From positions 548,392-612,391 of the forward strand of contig MU867071.1 of the NCBI GenBank assembly GCA_033725935.1: a DNA stretch of 64,000 bases, given 5' to 3'. Position 1 is the stretch's first letter. Each line of letters opens with the position of its first letter. Shown one piece after another: positions 21,731 to 32,779 of this stretch. The stretch is from Cladorrhinum sp. PSN259 (taxonomy: Eukaryota; Ascomycota; Sordariomycetes; Sordariales; Podosporaceae). Below the pieces are notes generated by a model, which ran no database searches, was not told where the DNA came from, and saw only the letters and a list, made by a program, of their open reading frames with translations. Both the position numbers and the translations under genes were made by a program.

Positions 21731-22645
21731 CTAAGTCTTCTTCTTAATGCCTAGCAGCTCTGCTCGGTCCTTCTTCTTTTTGATCTGTCGCTTGAAGCTT
21801 GGCGGCGGCATGTCCGTTGAACTCGAAGTTGTTGTAGTCGTCGTGGCAGCCGCAGTCGGTTTTGAGCTGCTCGGACCGGCTTCAGATGCTGTGATATTAC
21901 CATTTGTTGAGAATGACCCTGCCCCGTACTCTTCCTCTGGTATCTCCTCCTCCAACATCTCCTGCCGTCGAGCAAAAGCAAAAGCCCTCTTCGCAGCCTC
22001 GGCATCCTCTTCATCCTGCCTCCTCCTCTCTTCCTCCTCAGGAGAAACCAAAGACGTAGCCACCTCCACCAAATCGACTCCCCCCTCCCTCTGCGCTCTC
22101 TCAAGCCTTGCATTCCTGCTCCTTATCTCATCAAGCGCATCAGCCACAGCCATTTCCCTCTTTGCATCCTCAGTCTTTGCCTCCAACTCAGCCATTGCAT
22201 TTCTTTCCTCTTCACCATCCACACCCTCCGCCATCTCTCTTTCGAGACGATCCAACCTCTGTTCATCCGTCTCGTCCGCCGTCCCATTATCGAGTCCTCT
22301 CTTCCAGGGATCTGTATTTCGTTTCGCGCCCTTTTCTACTACGTAATCTTGGTTCCTGGGATCTGTACGGAATACTATCTCGCCGGAGCAGCGGGTGCAT
22401 CGTATGTAGAACCGGTAGAGCTGTATGTTTAGATACTTTTCGTCTCCTGGTGTTTCTTTCCTCGAGTTAAATTTGCGGCCCCGATAGATGAATTCGCCGC
22501 AGGCTGTGCACTGCATGCTAAAGGGCGCCATTAGGCGGACCGTTTGGACTTTGGGACCTGTTTGTTTGGGCTTGCGGGAGCGACCGACGAGGGAGGGATC
22601 GAAATCCGGGGGATAGTATTTGGTTAGCACTTTTCGTTCGGACAT
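21731..22645 (-). CDS. yju2: Splicing factor Yju2 (CWC16/CCDC94 family)
   Basis: Step-one splicing factor that joins the Prp19-associated complex and promotes branching after Prp2 action. Single exon, 304 aa. The conserved N-terminal half has SERKVLTKYYPPDFDP, the four-cysteine zinc site made of CTACGEFIYRG and CTRCSGEI, and FRTDPRNQDYVVEKGAKRN. The second half is a charged helix rich in Glu and Arg, then a Ser/Thr linker and a lysine-rich end (KRQIKKKKDRAELLGIKKKT). It is divergent from use1 with 348 bp between start codons, so the two probably share a promoter region. Confidence 0.92.
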   Translation of the reverse strand: MSERKVLTKYYPPDFDPSLVGRSRKPKQTGPKVQTVRLMAPFSMQCTACGEFIYRGRKFNSRKETPGDEKYLNIQLYRFYIRCTRCSGEIVFRTDPRNQDYVVEKGAKRNTDPWKRGLDNGTADETDEQRLDRLEREMAEGVDGEEERNAMAELEAKTEDAKREMAVADALDEIRSRNARLERAQREGGVDLVEVATSLVSPEEEERRRQDEEDAEAAKRAFAFARRQEMLEEEIPEEEYGAGSFSTNGNITASEAGPSSSKPTAAATTTTTTSSSTDMPPPSFKRQIKKKKDRAELLGIKKKT

Positions 22646-22993
22646 TTTGGCGGCCTTTTAGTTATTCGATTGTTAAAAGGGAAATATTTCTTGAAGGCGA
22701 GATGTATGTTGGAACTGGGAGGCTATCGCGATGGTTGTAAGTCTCGTGGGTACAGCTCCATATACTGCCAAGGTTCGAGGGTGGATCCGTGACAGGGGAC
22801 CGTGGCAGCGAAAATTGTTGCCTTAGGCATGAAAATAAGCTGCAGCCACAAGCGTGAGAGATCCCGCCACATGTCGTGCTTGGCGACCGTAGCACACAGT
22901 ACCTATAACTAATTCCAGACAGGGAACATCTGCCCATCATCATCATTATTATCGCTCCTATCCTGCGACCCAACACCAAAGACGACAACCAAA
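22646..22993. promoter_or_regulatory. Shared divergent promoter yju2 / use1
   Basis: 348 bp between two ATGs. C/A-rich leader before use1 and CAT-repeat stretch near 22937-22950. No consensus site identified with confidence. Confidence 0.45.
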
Positions 22994-23977
22994 ATGGTTC
23001 AATTAATACCTAACATCACACCAGCAACATCAACAAATACTAAAAACGCCGACCCTTTAAACAATCTAACAATCGTACTTAATCGCCTCCAGCGCACCAT
23101 CCTCCATACCGACGCCGAACGAGAAGCAAGACTCAGAGACAACGAGTACGAAAGAGAGAAAGCCCAACAAAACATCAACTACGCGCGATCACTCCTTACC
23201 AAGATCGAACACGAAGCGTCATCACTAAAAATCCACAGCCGTCGACAATCTCTCCAAACTGACCTAGTACGCAAGCGGGAACTTCTCAATCAACTTTCCG
23301 AGCGCCTGGGAGATCTAGCCGAATTCGCAGCTGCCAACACGGACAGTAATGGAGACAATACTGAGGCTGACACATCAGACGACGGGGAGGATATTCTGGC
23401 AGATATCATAGCTACCCCGAGTGAGAGTTTAGAATCAACCAACTCTACGCAGCACGAGGAAGAGCCAGAGGATACACCACCGCAGTCGCCAGTGGTATCA
23501 CCACGGCTACAACCTGCGCAGATTCAGCCTAAACAAGACCTACCCCCTCCTTCTGCTCCTCCTCCCACCACCACACCATCCGCAGAAACCACCTCACGCT
23601 CGGCCCTATTCGGTCCAGAAACCTCTGCCTCCTCCTCAACCGCAATAGTCAAAACTACAGAAGCGATCTTGGACCACCAGCGAGCTGAGCAGGATGCGCT
23701 CTCAGAATCGATTCTCAAACTAGCCAGCGATTTGAAGGCATCATCACAAGCGTTCAATCAGTCACTAGAAGAGGATAACGAGTTGGTGGAAAAAGCGGGA
23801 CAAGGGATGAGCAAAACAGGGGAAGGGATGGATGCTGTTACTAGGAAAATGGGTATGCTGCAACGGATGACGGAGGGGAAAGGGTGGTGGGGACGGATGT
23901 ATTTGTATGCGATGGTATATGGGCTGATGGTTGCGCTGGTGCTGTTTGTGGGTGTTATGCCAAAGTTGAGGTTCTAA
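22994..23977 (+). CDS. use1: ER Q/SNARE Use1 (retrograde Golgi-to-ER)
   Basis: Tail-anchored SNARE of the ER that works with Ufe1, Sec20 and Sec22, and the Dsl1 tether, in COPI vesicle fusion. Single exon, 327 aa. The N-terminal helical region (NNLTIVLNRLQRTIL, EYEREKAQQNINYARSLL) matches Use1-type proteins. A long acidic Ser/Pro linker (about 115-215) follows. The SNARE helix is at about 235-295 (EAILDHQRAEQDALSESILK), and a single C-terminal membrane anchor (YLYAMVYGLMVALVLFVGVM) is followed by six residues. Identity rests on layout and on the SNARE segment. Sec20 is the main alternative but lacks this N-terminal motif and carries an HDEL-type end. Confidence 0.82.
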   Translation: MVQLIPNITPATSTNTKNADPLNNLTIVLNRLQRTILHTDAEREARLRDNEYEREKAQQNINYARSLLTKIEHEASSLKIHSRRQSLQTDLVRKRELLNQLSERLGDLAEFAAANTDSNGDNTEADTSDDGEDILADIIATPSESLESTNSTQHEEEPEDTPPQSPVVSPRLQPAQIQPKQDLPPPSAPPPTTTPSAETTSRSALFGPETSASSSTAIVKTTEAILDHQRAEQDALSESILKLASDLKASSQAFNQSLEEDNELVEKAGQGMSKTGEGMDAVTRKMGMLQRMTEGKGWWGRMYLYAMVYGLMVALVLFVGVMPKLRF

Positions 23978-24555
23978 TAGTGGAAATGGAACATGCTGTT
24001 CGCTTGCTGGTGAGTTGTGAGTCTGAAATGGGGTGAAAATTGCTCATGATTTGGGAGTGCATTGAATTTATACCAGCTCCAACTGGGCAACGTTCCCACT
24101 TCTTATCTGTACAGGTGGGGTGAACTTAATGTCTTCCCAAGGACAACTTGGTCCATGCGCAACCTTGTACCTCGGCGGCGGGGAAGCTTTTCGCCGTTAC
24201 CGCCGGTTCAGTGCCACGCAGGTTGCCGTTTGGGAGGCGGTTCCAGGCGGTCTGGGAAAGACAAGGGTCCTGCAACCTGGAGGCCATCCATCAAACGACA
24301 TCACCAACTTCCAGATCCAGCCCCACCATCATTATCAACCGTTTCGCGATAAATTCCATAACATACACGATATTCTCAACCCTCCACATTCCACCGAGAT
24401 TTTCTTCGTCCTGCCACCGAAGTTGTCGGCCTCAGTCCCCGAACGCTATCCCCGATTATCTCATCCCAGTTCCCCTACTCGGCGGTGGTGAGGAGTGCTC
24501 CACTCGCTCCCAGTAAACGGAATCAGTAACAGCGATCACCACAACCGCCGCCAAC
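23978..24555. other. Intergenic use1-ykt6 / long ykt6 leader
   Basis: Several short open frames start here and one at 24495 overlaps the first half of ykt6 in another frame; none has a motif. Probably leader sequence with upstream start codons. Confidence 0.5.
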
Positions 24556-25152
24556 ATGAAGCTCTACTACGTCGGTGTCTTGGACAACACCAAGAAGCCC
24601 GCAATACAGCTAACCGCCGCGCACGAGCTGAGCGAGTACTCAAGGTTCACAAAGAACGAATATGCCAACTTCATGACCATGATCAGCAAGACGGTGGCCG
24701 AGCGCACCAAGCCCGGCCAGAGACAGAGTGTGGAGGAGCAGGATTACGTCGTCCACTGCTACGCCCGCTCGGAGGGCATCGCAGGAATCGTCATCACAAA
24801 GGAGTACCCCCACATCGCCGCGCACAGCGTCTTATCCAAGCTACTGGATCAGTTCTTGTCCGAGGTGCCACTAGAGACCATTCAGAAGGCGACCAAGGAC
24901 GGCGATGTGTCCTTCCCGGCCATCAATGATTACCTCAACAACTACCAGGACGCCAACGCCGCCAGCAGCATCGCAAAGATCCAGCAGGAACTGGACGAGA
25001 CCAAGATTATCTTGCACAAGGCTATCGATAGCGTGCTGCAGCGCGGAGAGAAGTTGGAGGACTTGGTGCAGAAGAGCTCGGATTTGAGCTCCCAGAGCAA
25101 GATGTTTTACAAGTCTGCCAAGAAGCAGAACTCGTGCTGCTTGGTTATGTAG
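24556..25152 (+). CDS. ykt6: Prenylated R-SNARE Ykt6
   Basis: R-SNARE used at several fusion steps (Golgi, endosome, vacuole, autophagosome). It is membrane-bound through lipid and has no membrane helix. Single exon, 198 aa, the usual family length. The longin domain occupies residues 1-130 (MKLYYVGVL, QDYVVHCYARSEG). The R-SNARE helix follows (KIQQELDETKIILHKAIDSV then LQRGEKLEDLVQKS), with the zero-layer Arg in VLQRGEKL. The protein ends CCLVM: a CaaX box (C195-L-V-M) for prenylation, preceded by C194 for palmitoylation. Strong third-position C/G bias fits high expression. It is a direct partner of Sed5, encoded 2 kb away. Confidence 0.95.
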   Translation: MKLYYVGVLDNTKKPAIQLTAAHELSEYSRFTKNEYANFMTMISKTVAERTKPGQRQSVEEQDYVVHCYARSEGIAGIVITKEYPHIAAHSVLSKLLDQFLSEVPLETIQKATKDGDVSFPAINDYLNNYQDANAASSIAKIQQELDETKIILHKAIDSVLQRGEKLEDLVQKSSDLSSQSKMFYKSAKKQNSCCLVM

Positions 25153-25784
25153 ATGTTTAGGTGATGGAGTATACTATACCCGATGTTCTCTGCCACCAAG
25201 CCGACTTCGATCCGTGGTTATGCTTTGAATACTACGGCATCGACAAGGACGATAATAAGGAAACTCTCATGCAGCCGAAACTGAGCACGTGGGTCAACGA
25301 CAAGGACGGAACCCCCGCGCGGTTGGAGGGGACTTGCTGGTCGAGATGAAGAGAGAGGGAGGGACTTGAGCTGATTGGCGTTATCACACATATGAACATA
25401 ATCGAGACTCGGAAGAACTGTTGTTTTTGTTCTCCTTTTTTTTTTTTGGCTGGATTGGATGGCATGTTCATGTTTATTTGTTAATTCTAGAAGAGGGAGG
25501 TAGTTTTAATTATAAGACGGTCACAGGCCCAAGGAGAGATGAGCTGTTGAAGCTCATATACATTCACAACCACTCAAATGTAACAGCGGGGAAACAGACA
25601 TGTTTGGCTCGACGTTTATTAAATTGAAGCACCTCAGGCAAGATGCTGGGTATAAGCCTGATCTAGACAGCTGACACGTATCTGGAGAATCCATTTCTCC
25701 ACGCCAAGACTGCTATAACAATGGTCCAGAGTACTTACAAGCCTCGCCGGACAACACAGTCAACTTTCCCACCCTAAAGGCTGC
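25153..25784. other. Convergent gap ykt6 / fcf2
   Basis: UTR sequence of both genes with a T-tract near 25435-25450. No gene seen. Confidence 0.55.
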
Positions 25785-26648
25785 TCAACCACGCTTCCTG
25801 CGCCCGGCGACCACCTTCTTGTAAAAGCCCTTTTTACCACTCTGTTTCTTCTCCTGGATCTCGTGGAACTTGCTCTTGAACTTGCTGACGTTGTCGGCCG
25901 ACAGGACCTCCTCCACAATGCTCTGCTTCTTCTCTCTGCGAGTAAGTCGTTGGTTGGCTCCATCAGTGGCTCCTGCAATGATAGTCCCCACCTGGCAATA
26001 TTCGGGAACAAACTCCTTGCGTGAGTCCTTCTTGTAATGCTGCTTGCCCATCGCAATTACATCACGCATTCTGAGGAGTTGAAGGTCGCGTTTTAACTGA
26101 AGATGGTTAGCAACCATGAGCGTCCTTACCAGTCACAAAGTTTTCATATTCAAGCACACCTCTGTAGTCAATTCCGTGCGCGGCATGTTAAACCAACCTG
26201 CTCCCGCGTTATCTTTGGGTCCCTGATTCATGTCAGCTTCAATCCAGCATCTCTGTGTGAAATAAAACATCGACAATAAATGTGTCTCTCAGAGTAACTA
26301 TGATGTAAGGAAATCATTATGGTGCCAGCCAGTCTCCCATGACGGGATATTTGCCAGCGTCATACAATATGGGATAGGTCTTCATCATCGGACCGGGGGA
26401 TGGGTGAGGAGAGAGTTGCATACCTTTTCGGGTTTGGAGGGTTTGGGAACCCGCACACTGAGCTTCTCAGGTTTCTCGGGTTCCCCTGCCGTGGAAGTCG
26501 ACGTCTTCGTGACAACCGAAGCATTTGCTTTGGTGGCAGCAGGAACGACGACGGTTACGGTCTTGGAGCTTTCATTTCCAGCTTGAGAGAGCCGCACCTC
26601 GGCCTCCGAGAGCAACCTCTCAATGTCGGCATCTGTTAAAGCCGCCAT
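25785..26648 (-). CDS. fcf2: rRNA-processing protein Fcf2 (TdIF2 family)
   Basis: Nucleolar small-subunit processome factor needed for early pre-rRNA cleavages at A0, A1 and A2. Exons 26648-26424, 26222-26160 and 26096-25785 give 199 aa, all in phase 0. Introns are 201 nt (GTATGC...ATCAG) and 63 nt (GTGTGC...TTCAG). The central 21-residue exon carries the family hallmark GAGWFNMPRTELTTE, which leads into LKRDLQLLRMRDVIAMGKQHYKK in exon 3. The C-terminal half holds the basic GKKGFYKKVVAGRRKRG end. The N-terminal exon is Ser/Thr/Lys-rich and variable. Intron 1 is the longest I found in the window. Confidence 0.9.
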
Positions 26649-27251
26649 GATGTTTGCCAGCCTTGAATATCTAAGCTGGGGAAGTTTTTTTTGGGCGCAA
26701 AAAAGTGCTTCGAAGGGAGACGGAAATTTCCAGTTGCGGCAAAGGGAAAAAAAGTGCTTTTGCTGTACAGAAATTTGCGGTGGGGCTGGTGGGGCCAAAG
26801 TTGAAGCGGAAGTGTGTGGAGCGGCAAACCAGTCGCGCTTGGCGTTTCGGCAGAAGGAGAAACAATCCCCCAGAATCCAAGCTCTCATGAACCACTGAGA
26901 ACACCACGTCTCCACATTCCCGAGGGCCATGGAACCACTCTCTGCAATCATCACGAACCCCCTCAACACCATAAGCGGCGCTTATCCCGATTTCGACCGT
27001 TCTTTGAACTAGCCTTTCGGAAACTTCTATTTGCACTAAGTACTAACCTTTAATATCGCCGCGCCTCTTCCCTCCTTACCTAACTAACGCTCAACGAACC
27101 GCCATATCCTTGGCAGCCCCGATCCCCGAACCTCAGCGCTTCGCTACCCGCAAACAGTTCGCAGTTTACTCAATCTTATCGCCACATTCTGTAAATTCCA
27201 TCATTGTCGCCCGCTCTGCGCGGCTCTTGCTACCCACAAAACACCGCCGTC
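26649..27251. promoter_or_regulatory. Divergent promoter region fcf2 / sed5
   Basis: 603 bp between the two ATGs. Contains a short A-tract (26746-26753, GGGAAAAAAAGTG) near fcf2 and a C-rich leader before sed5. Small overlapping frames here lack motifs. Confidence 0.5.
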
Positions 27252-28367
27252 ATGGCCATCGCGATCAATGACCGCACGGCGGAATTCCGCCACATCGTAA
27301 ACGCGGCAAAGCGCAAGCAGTCCGCGAAACCCGGCTCACAACGTCTCCTCGGCGATAATCAGAAACCTGCACCAGATGGCACACCACGGCGCTCTGAGTT
27401 TGCGAGAAGCGCAGCCGAGATTGGAAGGGGAATTTCTGCGACAATGGGCAAACTCCAAAAGCTGGCTCAGTTGGCCAAGAAGAGATCGCTCTTTGACGAT
27501 AACCCGGTCGAAGTGAACGAGTTAACTTTTATTATCAAACAAGACTTGTCCCGTCTCAACGAAGATATCCGCAACCTCCAGGCTTTATCAAAGCGACTGC
27601 ACCCAAAGCCCGACCAGGAAGGGGAGAATAACAAGAATATTTTGTTGCTTTTGCAGGGCAAGCTGGGAGATGTTAGCGCAAACTTCAAGGTAGGACCGCA
27701 TATTCGTAGTGACATCTTGACATCCTTGCTAATGCCGTGGTAGGATGTGCTGGAAATCAGAACCAAGAACATTCAGGCTTCGCGGTCACGAACAGAGGCT
27801 TTCGTGTCTAACGTAGGCCAACATGCGCAATTCGCAGCTTTGCAACAACAATCTGCGTCTCCGTTGTACGGTACGCCCAAGGGGACGCCTTCACCGGCGC
27901 AAGACCTTATTTCCCTGAACCCCATGGTTGGAGATCAGCAGATGCAGCTCCAGATCATGGAAGAGGGTGGCCAGAATTCCTACATTCAACAAAGAGGGCA
28001 GGCTATCGAGGCTATCGAGTCCACCATCAATGAGTTGGGATCTATTTTCGGACAACTCGCCGCCATGGTCAGCGAGCAGTCCGAGATGATCCAAAGAATC
28101 GATGCCAATACGTGAGTTGATGCAATGCTCATGTCGTGCGACAAAGTTAACTAATAATAAACTTTACAGAGAGGATGTGGTAGACAATGTTGAGGGCGCA
28201 CAGAAGGAGCTGCTCAAGTACTGGTCACGAGTCTCGGGTAACCGATGGTTAATAGCCAAGATGTTTGGTGTTCTTGTAAGACCGCTTGCCGACTTCTCTA
28301 GAGATCTCCTACTGACCAATACATATAGATGATTTTCTTCCTGCTCTGGGTGTTGATCGCCGGGTAG
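27252..28367 (+). CDS. sed5: Golgi t-SNARE Sed5 (syntaxin 5)
   Basis: Q-SNARE of the cis-Golgi, receptor for ER-derived and intra-Golgi vesicles and partner of Bos1, Bet1, Gos1 and Ykt6. Exons 27252-27689, 27744-28111, 28170-28275 and 28329-28367 give 316 aa. Introns are 54, 58 and 53 nt. The N-terminal peptide MAIAINDRTAEF matches the Sly1-binding type. An Habc helical bundle follows (TMGKLQKLAQLAKKR, DLSRLNEDIRNLQALSKRLH). The SNARE helix (AIEAIESTINELGSIFGQLA) has the zero-layer Gln in SEQSEMIQ. The membrane anchor spans the last exon border (AKMFGVL then MIFFLLWVLIAG). The chosen start is the second ATG of the frame (first at 27204), because it gives the canonical N-peptide. Confidence 0.94.
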
Positions 28368-29122
28368 AGAAGAGAACTGGTTTGGGCTGGCGCCAAGCTT
28401 TCGATTCTTCACTTCTATGTATAATCAGTGTTTTCTCTTTTACTCTCATGTTGCGGCGGCGTCTTGGTATAGACTACTATCGCATGGTAGAGATTTTCAT
28501 AATATGACAGGCGCATTCATGCAAAATGGGCGGCCTGAGACAAAACGTATGGTTGGGTTCGGAATGATTTTACTTGTTAATAAACTTTGCATTTGGCTAT
28601 GCTCTTAATGCCCCTGAATTTCAAGTACTAGAATATTAGGACCGTTGGACTTCACTGGGATGCACTTTCCAAGTTTCCAACAAAGTCAACTGCCCTGGAC
28701 AGCCCCTTATTAAAGGCCCCTATTACTGTAGTGTAGAAGCGCATCTGATCATTGGTGCGGCGGTAGCCCCACATCAGCCTCCGGGGATTAACCGGGGCTT
28801 TAGAGGACGCCAAGAGGCGCCTTCAGGGGAGATGACAACAGCATCTCGTACTGTACCATACCTATGTAGAAAACACATGTCCAAAAACAGACCGACTCGT
28901 GGCTTCTCAACCGCAACGCCGACGTAGAACAAGCCACACGCGCAACACTAGCCCTCAACACAGACACCCTTTTCACGGACACTGCGATTTCCAAATCATT
29001 TCAGTCTTGATAAGCACCGTTTAACCACCCGCTTAACACATCTATCCTGCTTCATTTAGTAGCTCCCGTAGCCTTCGACGACAGACGGACTCTTTGCTCC
29101 AGACCACACCCGAAAAAAAGCA
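28368..29122. other. Intergenic sed5-yif1
   Basis: 755 bp of UTR and promoter sequence; GC-rich block near 28755-28830. No gene seen. Confidence 0.55.
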
Positions 29123-30279
29123 ATGCAGCGAGGATCATACGGGCAATCGCCCCCGTTACATCACCCAGTCCCTCAACACGTCTCGACTGTTCCACAGCTC
29201 AGATCACCTCCTCCACCGACATCACAACCCCATTCACAAGGATATGATGGGAGTCCCTACCAACAGCAGCAACAGGGCCCAGGCCAGCCGGGAATTGCCG
29301 GTAACATGTTCGGTCAATATGGCAACTTCATAAACGACCCAGCAGCTCAACTGGCGTCGCAGTTCGGCCAAACGGCCTTTAGGCAGGGACAGGATTATCT
29401 AGAGCGGAATGTTGGTTTACTGCCCCACCAATATATGGATCACTTATATCTGCTTTCAGACTGACACGTTGAAAATAGGTTAACCGCTTCGTCAACGTCT
29501 CGGCGCTCAAACACTACTTTACCGTAACCAACTCTTACGTCATCAACAAACTCTTCCTCGTGCTCTTCCCCTGGCGACACAAGCCATGGACGAGGCGACA
29601 GGCATCTGGTGGCAGTAGCGGTGCCGGCGCGGCCGGTAGTCAAGAGGTGTGGTTCCTGCCACCGAGAGACGACATAAATAGCCCGGACATGTACATCCCT
29701 GTAATGTCGGTTGTCACGTACATTTTCCTCAGGTCTCTCATTGCCGGCTTACAAGGCAAGTTCCAGCCGGAACTCTTTGGGAATACGGCGCTCACAGCTC
29801 TCGGTGTGGTGGTTCTTGAGCTTCTCGGGCTCAAGTGCGGAACCTACATTCTTAACATCTCCAACCAATCGCAGCTGTTGGATCTCGTCGCTTACAGCGG
29901 ATACAAGTTTGTAGGCGTAATTGTGACTATCAGCATCTCAGAAATCATGAGCGGTGGCAAGGGTACCGGCGGTTGGGTTGGTTGGACGCTGTTTATCTAC
30001 ACGTTCTTGGCCAACTCCCTTTTCTTGGTAGGTCTTCAGCTGGTGTTTTCTGCTTTGTGGTCAACCAGGGAATATCCTGTTTGCTAATTTGGTTTTTTTT
30101 TCTAGATGCGCTCTTTGAAGTATGTGCTCCTGCCCGAGAACAACGAGGCCAGCCGGGATCCAATGCAGGCGATGCACCCACTGGATTCGAGGGCAAAGAG
30201 GAGCCAGCGTACTCAGTTCCTATTTATTTACTCTTATATCGTGCAGCTCTTCCTCATGTGGATTTTGACCCGGGCATAG
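29123..30279 (+). CDS. yif1: ER-Golgi transport protein Yif1
   Basis: Multi-pass membrane protein that pairs with Yip1 and Ypt/Rab GTPases in ER-to-Golgi vesicle formation and fusion. Exons 29123-29410, 29479-30027 and 30106-30279 give 336 aa. Introns of 68 nt (GTTGGT...ATAG) and 78 nt (GTAGGT...CTAG) fall in phase 0. The cytosolic N-terminus is Pro/Gln-rich (YQQQQQGPGQPG). Then come the family blocks QYGNFINDPAAQLASQFGQ, the segment NRFVNVSALKHYFTVTNSYV and DINSPDMYIPVMSVVTYIFL, and about five membrane helices ending in FIYSYIVQLFLMWILTRA. It lies on the same strand as sed5 and follows it directly. Confidence 0.93.
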
Positions 30280-30625
30280 AAGTCAGCATATGGGACGCGA
30301 AGTACTAGCTGAGAGGAGGGCAATTGGAACGGGCAGGCAGGTGTGGCTTGATGGCACAGCATAATGATGGCTGTATGTATAAAACCAGAAATGTGCAGGA
30401 TTCTTTCCTGTTTATGCTTTACAGCAGAAAACTGTACGAGTTGAAAAATGCGAAATAAGCGATCTCTTTGTGGATCTTTCCACTAAATTTCAATCACATG
30501 CACGTGGCAATCGACTTCATCGCTTGCAGTGAGGTTCTTGAATATTATCGTGTCGTTGGGTATTTAGCTAAAACTACAAATTATTTTCCGATAAATAAAT
30601 GGCTAAACATACTCGAAAACAACCA
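30280..30625. other. Convergent gap yif1 / prp9
   Basis: 346 bp of 3' UTR sequence; nothing else seen. Confidence 0.6.
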
Positions 30626-32183
30626 TTAGAGGAGACCCTGCTTCTGTAGATCCAGGTACACCTTTTCGGGCATGACGTTGCCCTCGGCATCCTCCATCTG
30701 CACAACGGAGCCGTCGTCAACCGTATGCTTCTTCTCCTCGCGCTGAATCTTGTCCCAGAGCTTAACAGCCTCCGCAATCGAGGTGATATCACGGAAGAGG
30801 TAAGTATTAGTAATACCAAGGCGTTTGAGGTTGGTGATGTGGTTAGTCTCGTTGAAGTGCTTGTCGAACGCTCGACGTCCTCTGTACACAAAGTTGCCGC
30901 AGATCTCACAGGGAAACTCTTGCCCCAATCCATGTAGTCTGTATAACCAGAAGGGGATTGGCTTGCCATCCCAGGCCAGAGGGAGTTTGAGGGGGTTATA
31001 CACCTTGTCATCTCCGCCATCGTCCTCTTCCTCCTCATCGCCTTTCTGCTTCGTGCTTGTTGGAATGTTGAAAAAGTTCTCCAACTCTTGCGCACGCTCA
31101 CGCTCTGTCATGCCTTGCCTGCGCTCCACGTTGACTCTGGTATCGTCTCGCTCGATGTTCATCGCCCCAACCAGCTTCTTGATTCTGAACTCCCGTTCGG
31201 CAACCGCCCGCTCCTTCAGACGATGCGCTAGTGAAACTTGTGCACCAGCGTCGGCAGACGGATCTTCTTCCCACTTCGCCAATACCTCTGCTGCCTTGAT
31301 ATGTTTCCTGCCATTCAAATGACCCTTGTAGACATTCTCGTTCTTGAATTCCTTCTCACAAGCCTCGCACCACACAGCGTCGGCTGTGGAAAGCGTTCGC
31401 AACGTAGCATTGGTCTTGGCGGCTGCCGACTCCTTCTGCCATCCTGGAACCTCATCCTTTTCCCAAGCCGTCTCGAAATCCTTATCCCAGATACTGAAGA
31501 CCTTGTCGAGATTTTCTAGCGGACGTATCCTCCGCATAAACGACTCCAGATAACTCATGAGCTCGCCGAGGTATTTGAAGTACTGGTCGGTCATCTTGTC
31601 TGCTCGCTTAACTCCACCGAACCCTGGCTGGAAATTATCAAAGACATCGAGGTACTGCATGTAGGCGAGACGCTTCGCATTCGGGAGATTTAGGTATGCT
31701 TCGTGACAGGCGTGCAGATCGAAATACCGGCCATATGCCTCCTCGCCCGAGAACATGCTCTCAACAATGTATGGGTGATCATCGCCCTTCCGTGGCTTGT
31801 ACCATTGCTCCGAGTTCTCGGCTTGCTCGTTTGGGTATCGCGAGTGGTGTTCCCTGATGCTGTTAAACTGTCGGTAAAACTCTTCGAATGCGTCGCCCGC
31901 GCTGATTTGTAATATTTCCTTCGATCTCAACCCTGACTTGTCCTCGTACATGGGAATGAGTTTCGAGGATTGAAGTTGAATTTGATCGAGGAGCTGTGCG
32001 ACTTCATGGTCTCTGTTCAGGCGGTCGCGAATCTACTCGAGCCGTGTTAGCAATGAATTACCACCCAAAGAGTGGTACCAGAATGCGACGTACATGCTTC
32101 GGCTCGTCGCCCATGCGATCAGCAATTCCTTGCTCGAGGCGCTCGAGGTCCTCATGAATATATCTTTGCTCCTCCAACAACAT
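30626..32183 (-). CDS. prp9: Splicing factor 3A subunit 3 (Prp9)
   Basis: U2 snRNP SF3a subunit required for prespliceosome formation. Exons 32183-32094 and 32032-30626 (61 nt intron, GTACGT...GTAG, phase 0) give 498 aa. Exon 1 supplies MLLEEQRYIHEDLERLEQGI, the start typical of SF3A3. Further in are the SF3a60-binding region, a U1-type C2H2 finger (WCEACEKEFKNENVYKGHL...H, about residues 253-280) and a C-terminal matrin-type finger (FPCEICGNFVYRGRRAFDKH...H). The penultimate region has the conserved LPLAWDGKPIPFWLYRLHGL, and the end is KVYLDLQKQGLL. Length is close to the 501 aa of human SF3A3. Confidence 0.94.
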
Positions 32184-32779
32184 TGTAGCCTCGGGAATTC
32201 TCGTTCGCTGGTTGATGCAATTGTTGTGAAATAATTAAGAGGTTGTTTTGTTGATGATGGCTGGAAAAAGATAATCGATAACAACCAAAAAGGACGGCTG
32301 CTGTCGCAATTGCCACCAATCAAACTTGCAGCATTGGAACCGAGCGACACGTCTTGAAGCAGCACGGGCCTTTCCAAAGCTCTAAAAAGTTGAGTGGTCC
32401 TCCATTGCCCCATGAAAGACGGCCCCGGCCGGATGGTTGGTGTTGTTTGGGAGAAAGCATGTGAGAGGAACGGATTTTCGAGATCTTCAATTTGGTTTTT
32501 CGCAACAGAATAGAGGGGATCAAGAGGCATTGGCGTTAACAGCCATTTCGATCCTTTCTCAAGACCAAAACGGGGAACTACGAATTCTTCCCCAAACAAA
32601 AGGAAAAGCATTGCCGTCAGGGGAGGGGTGGAAATAGCGAACATGCATGCATTAAGAAGCAAAAGACCAAAGGAGGAAATATGTTCTTGTTACGATGTAC
32701 GTATAATATTCTATCTAGCGCTCGAATCAAAAAGATATAATTATAGATATTTATCGTACCCTCGAGCCGATCCGCAGAT
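32184..32779. other. Intergenic prp9 upstream / gpi2 3' side
   Basis: Tandem minus-strand genes. One minus frame crosses the prp9 start region but has no motif. No gene seen. Confidence 0.55.

Noticed and set aside
21747..22346. 199-codon + strand open frame opposite yju2
   Set aside because: Ser/Ala-rich mirror of the Glu/Arg-rich yju2 coding strand; no start context, motif or splice support.
22740..22800. Possible tRNA B-box (GGTTCGAGG)
   Set aside because: No matching A-box, acceptor stem or cloverleaf could be drawn around it; no tRNA gene found elsewhere by eye either.
24495..24929. 144-codon frame overlapping the ykt6 start
   Set aside because: Starts with a non-ATG codon and runs through ykt6 in another frame; a by-product of strong C/G codon bias.
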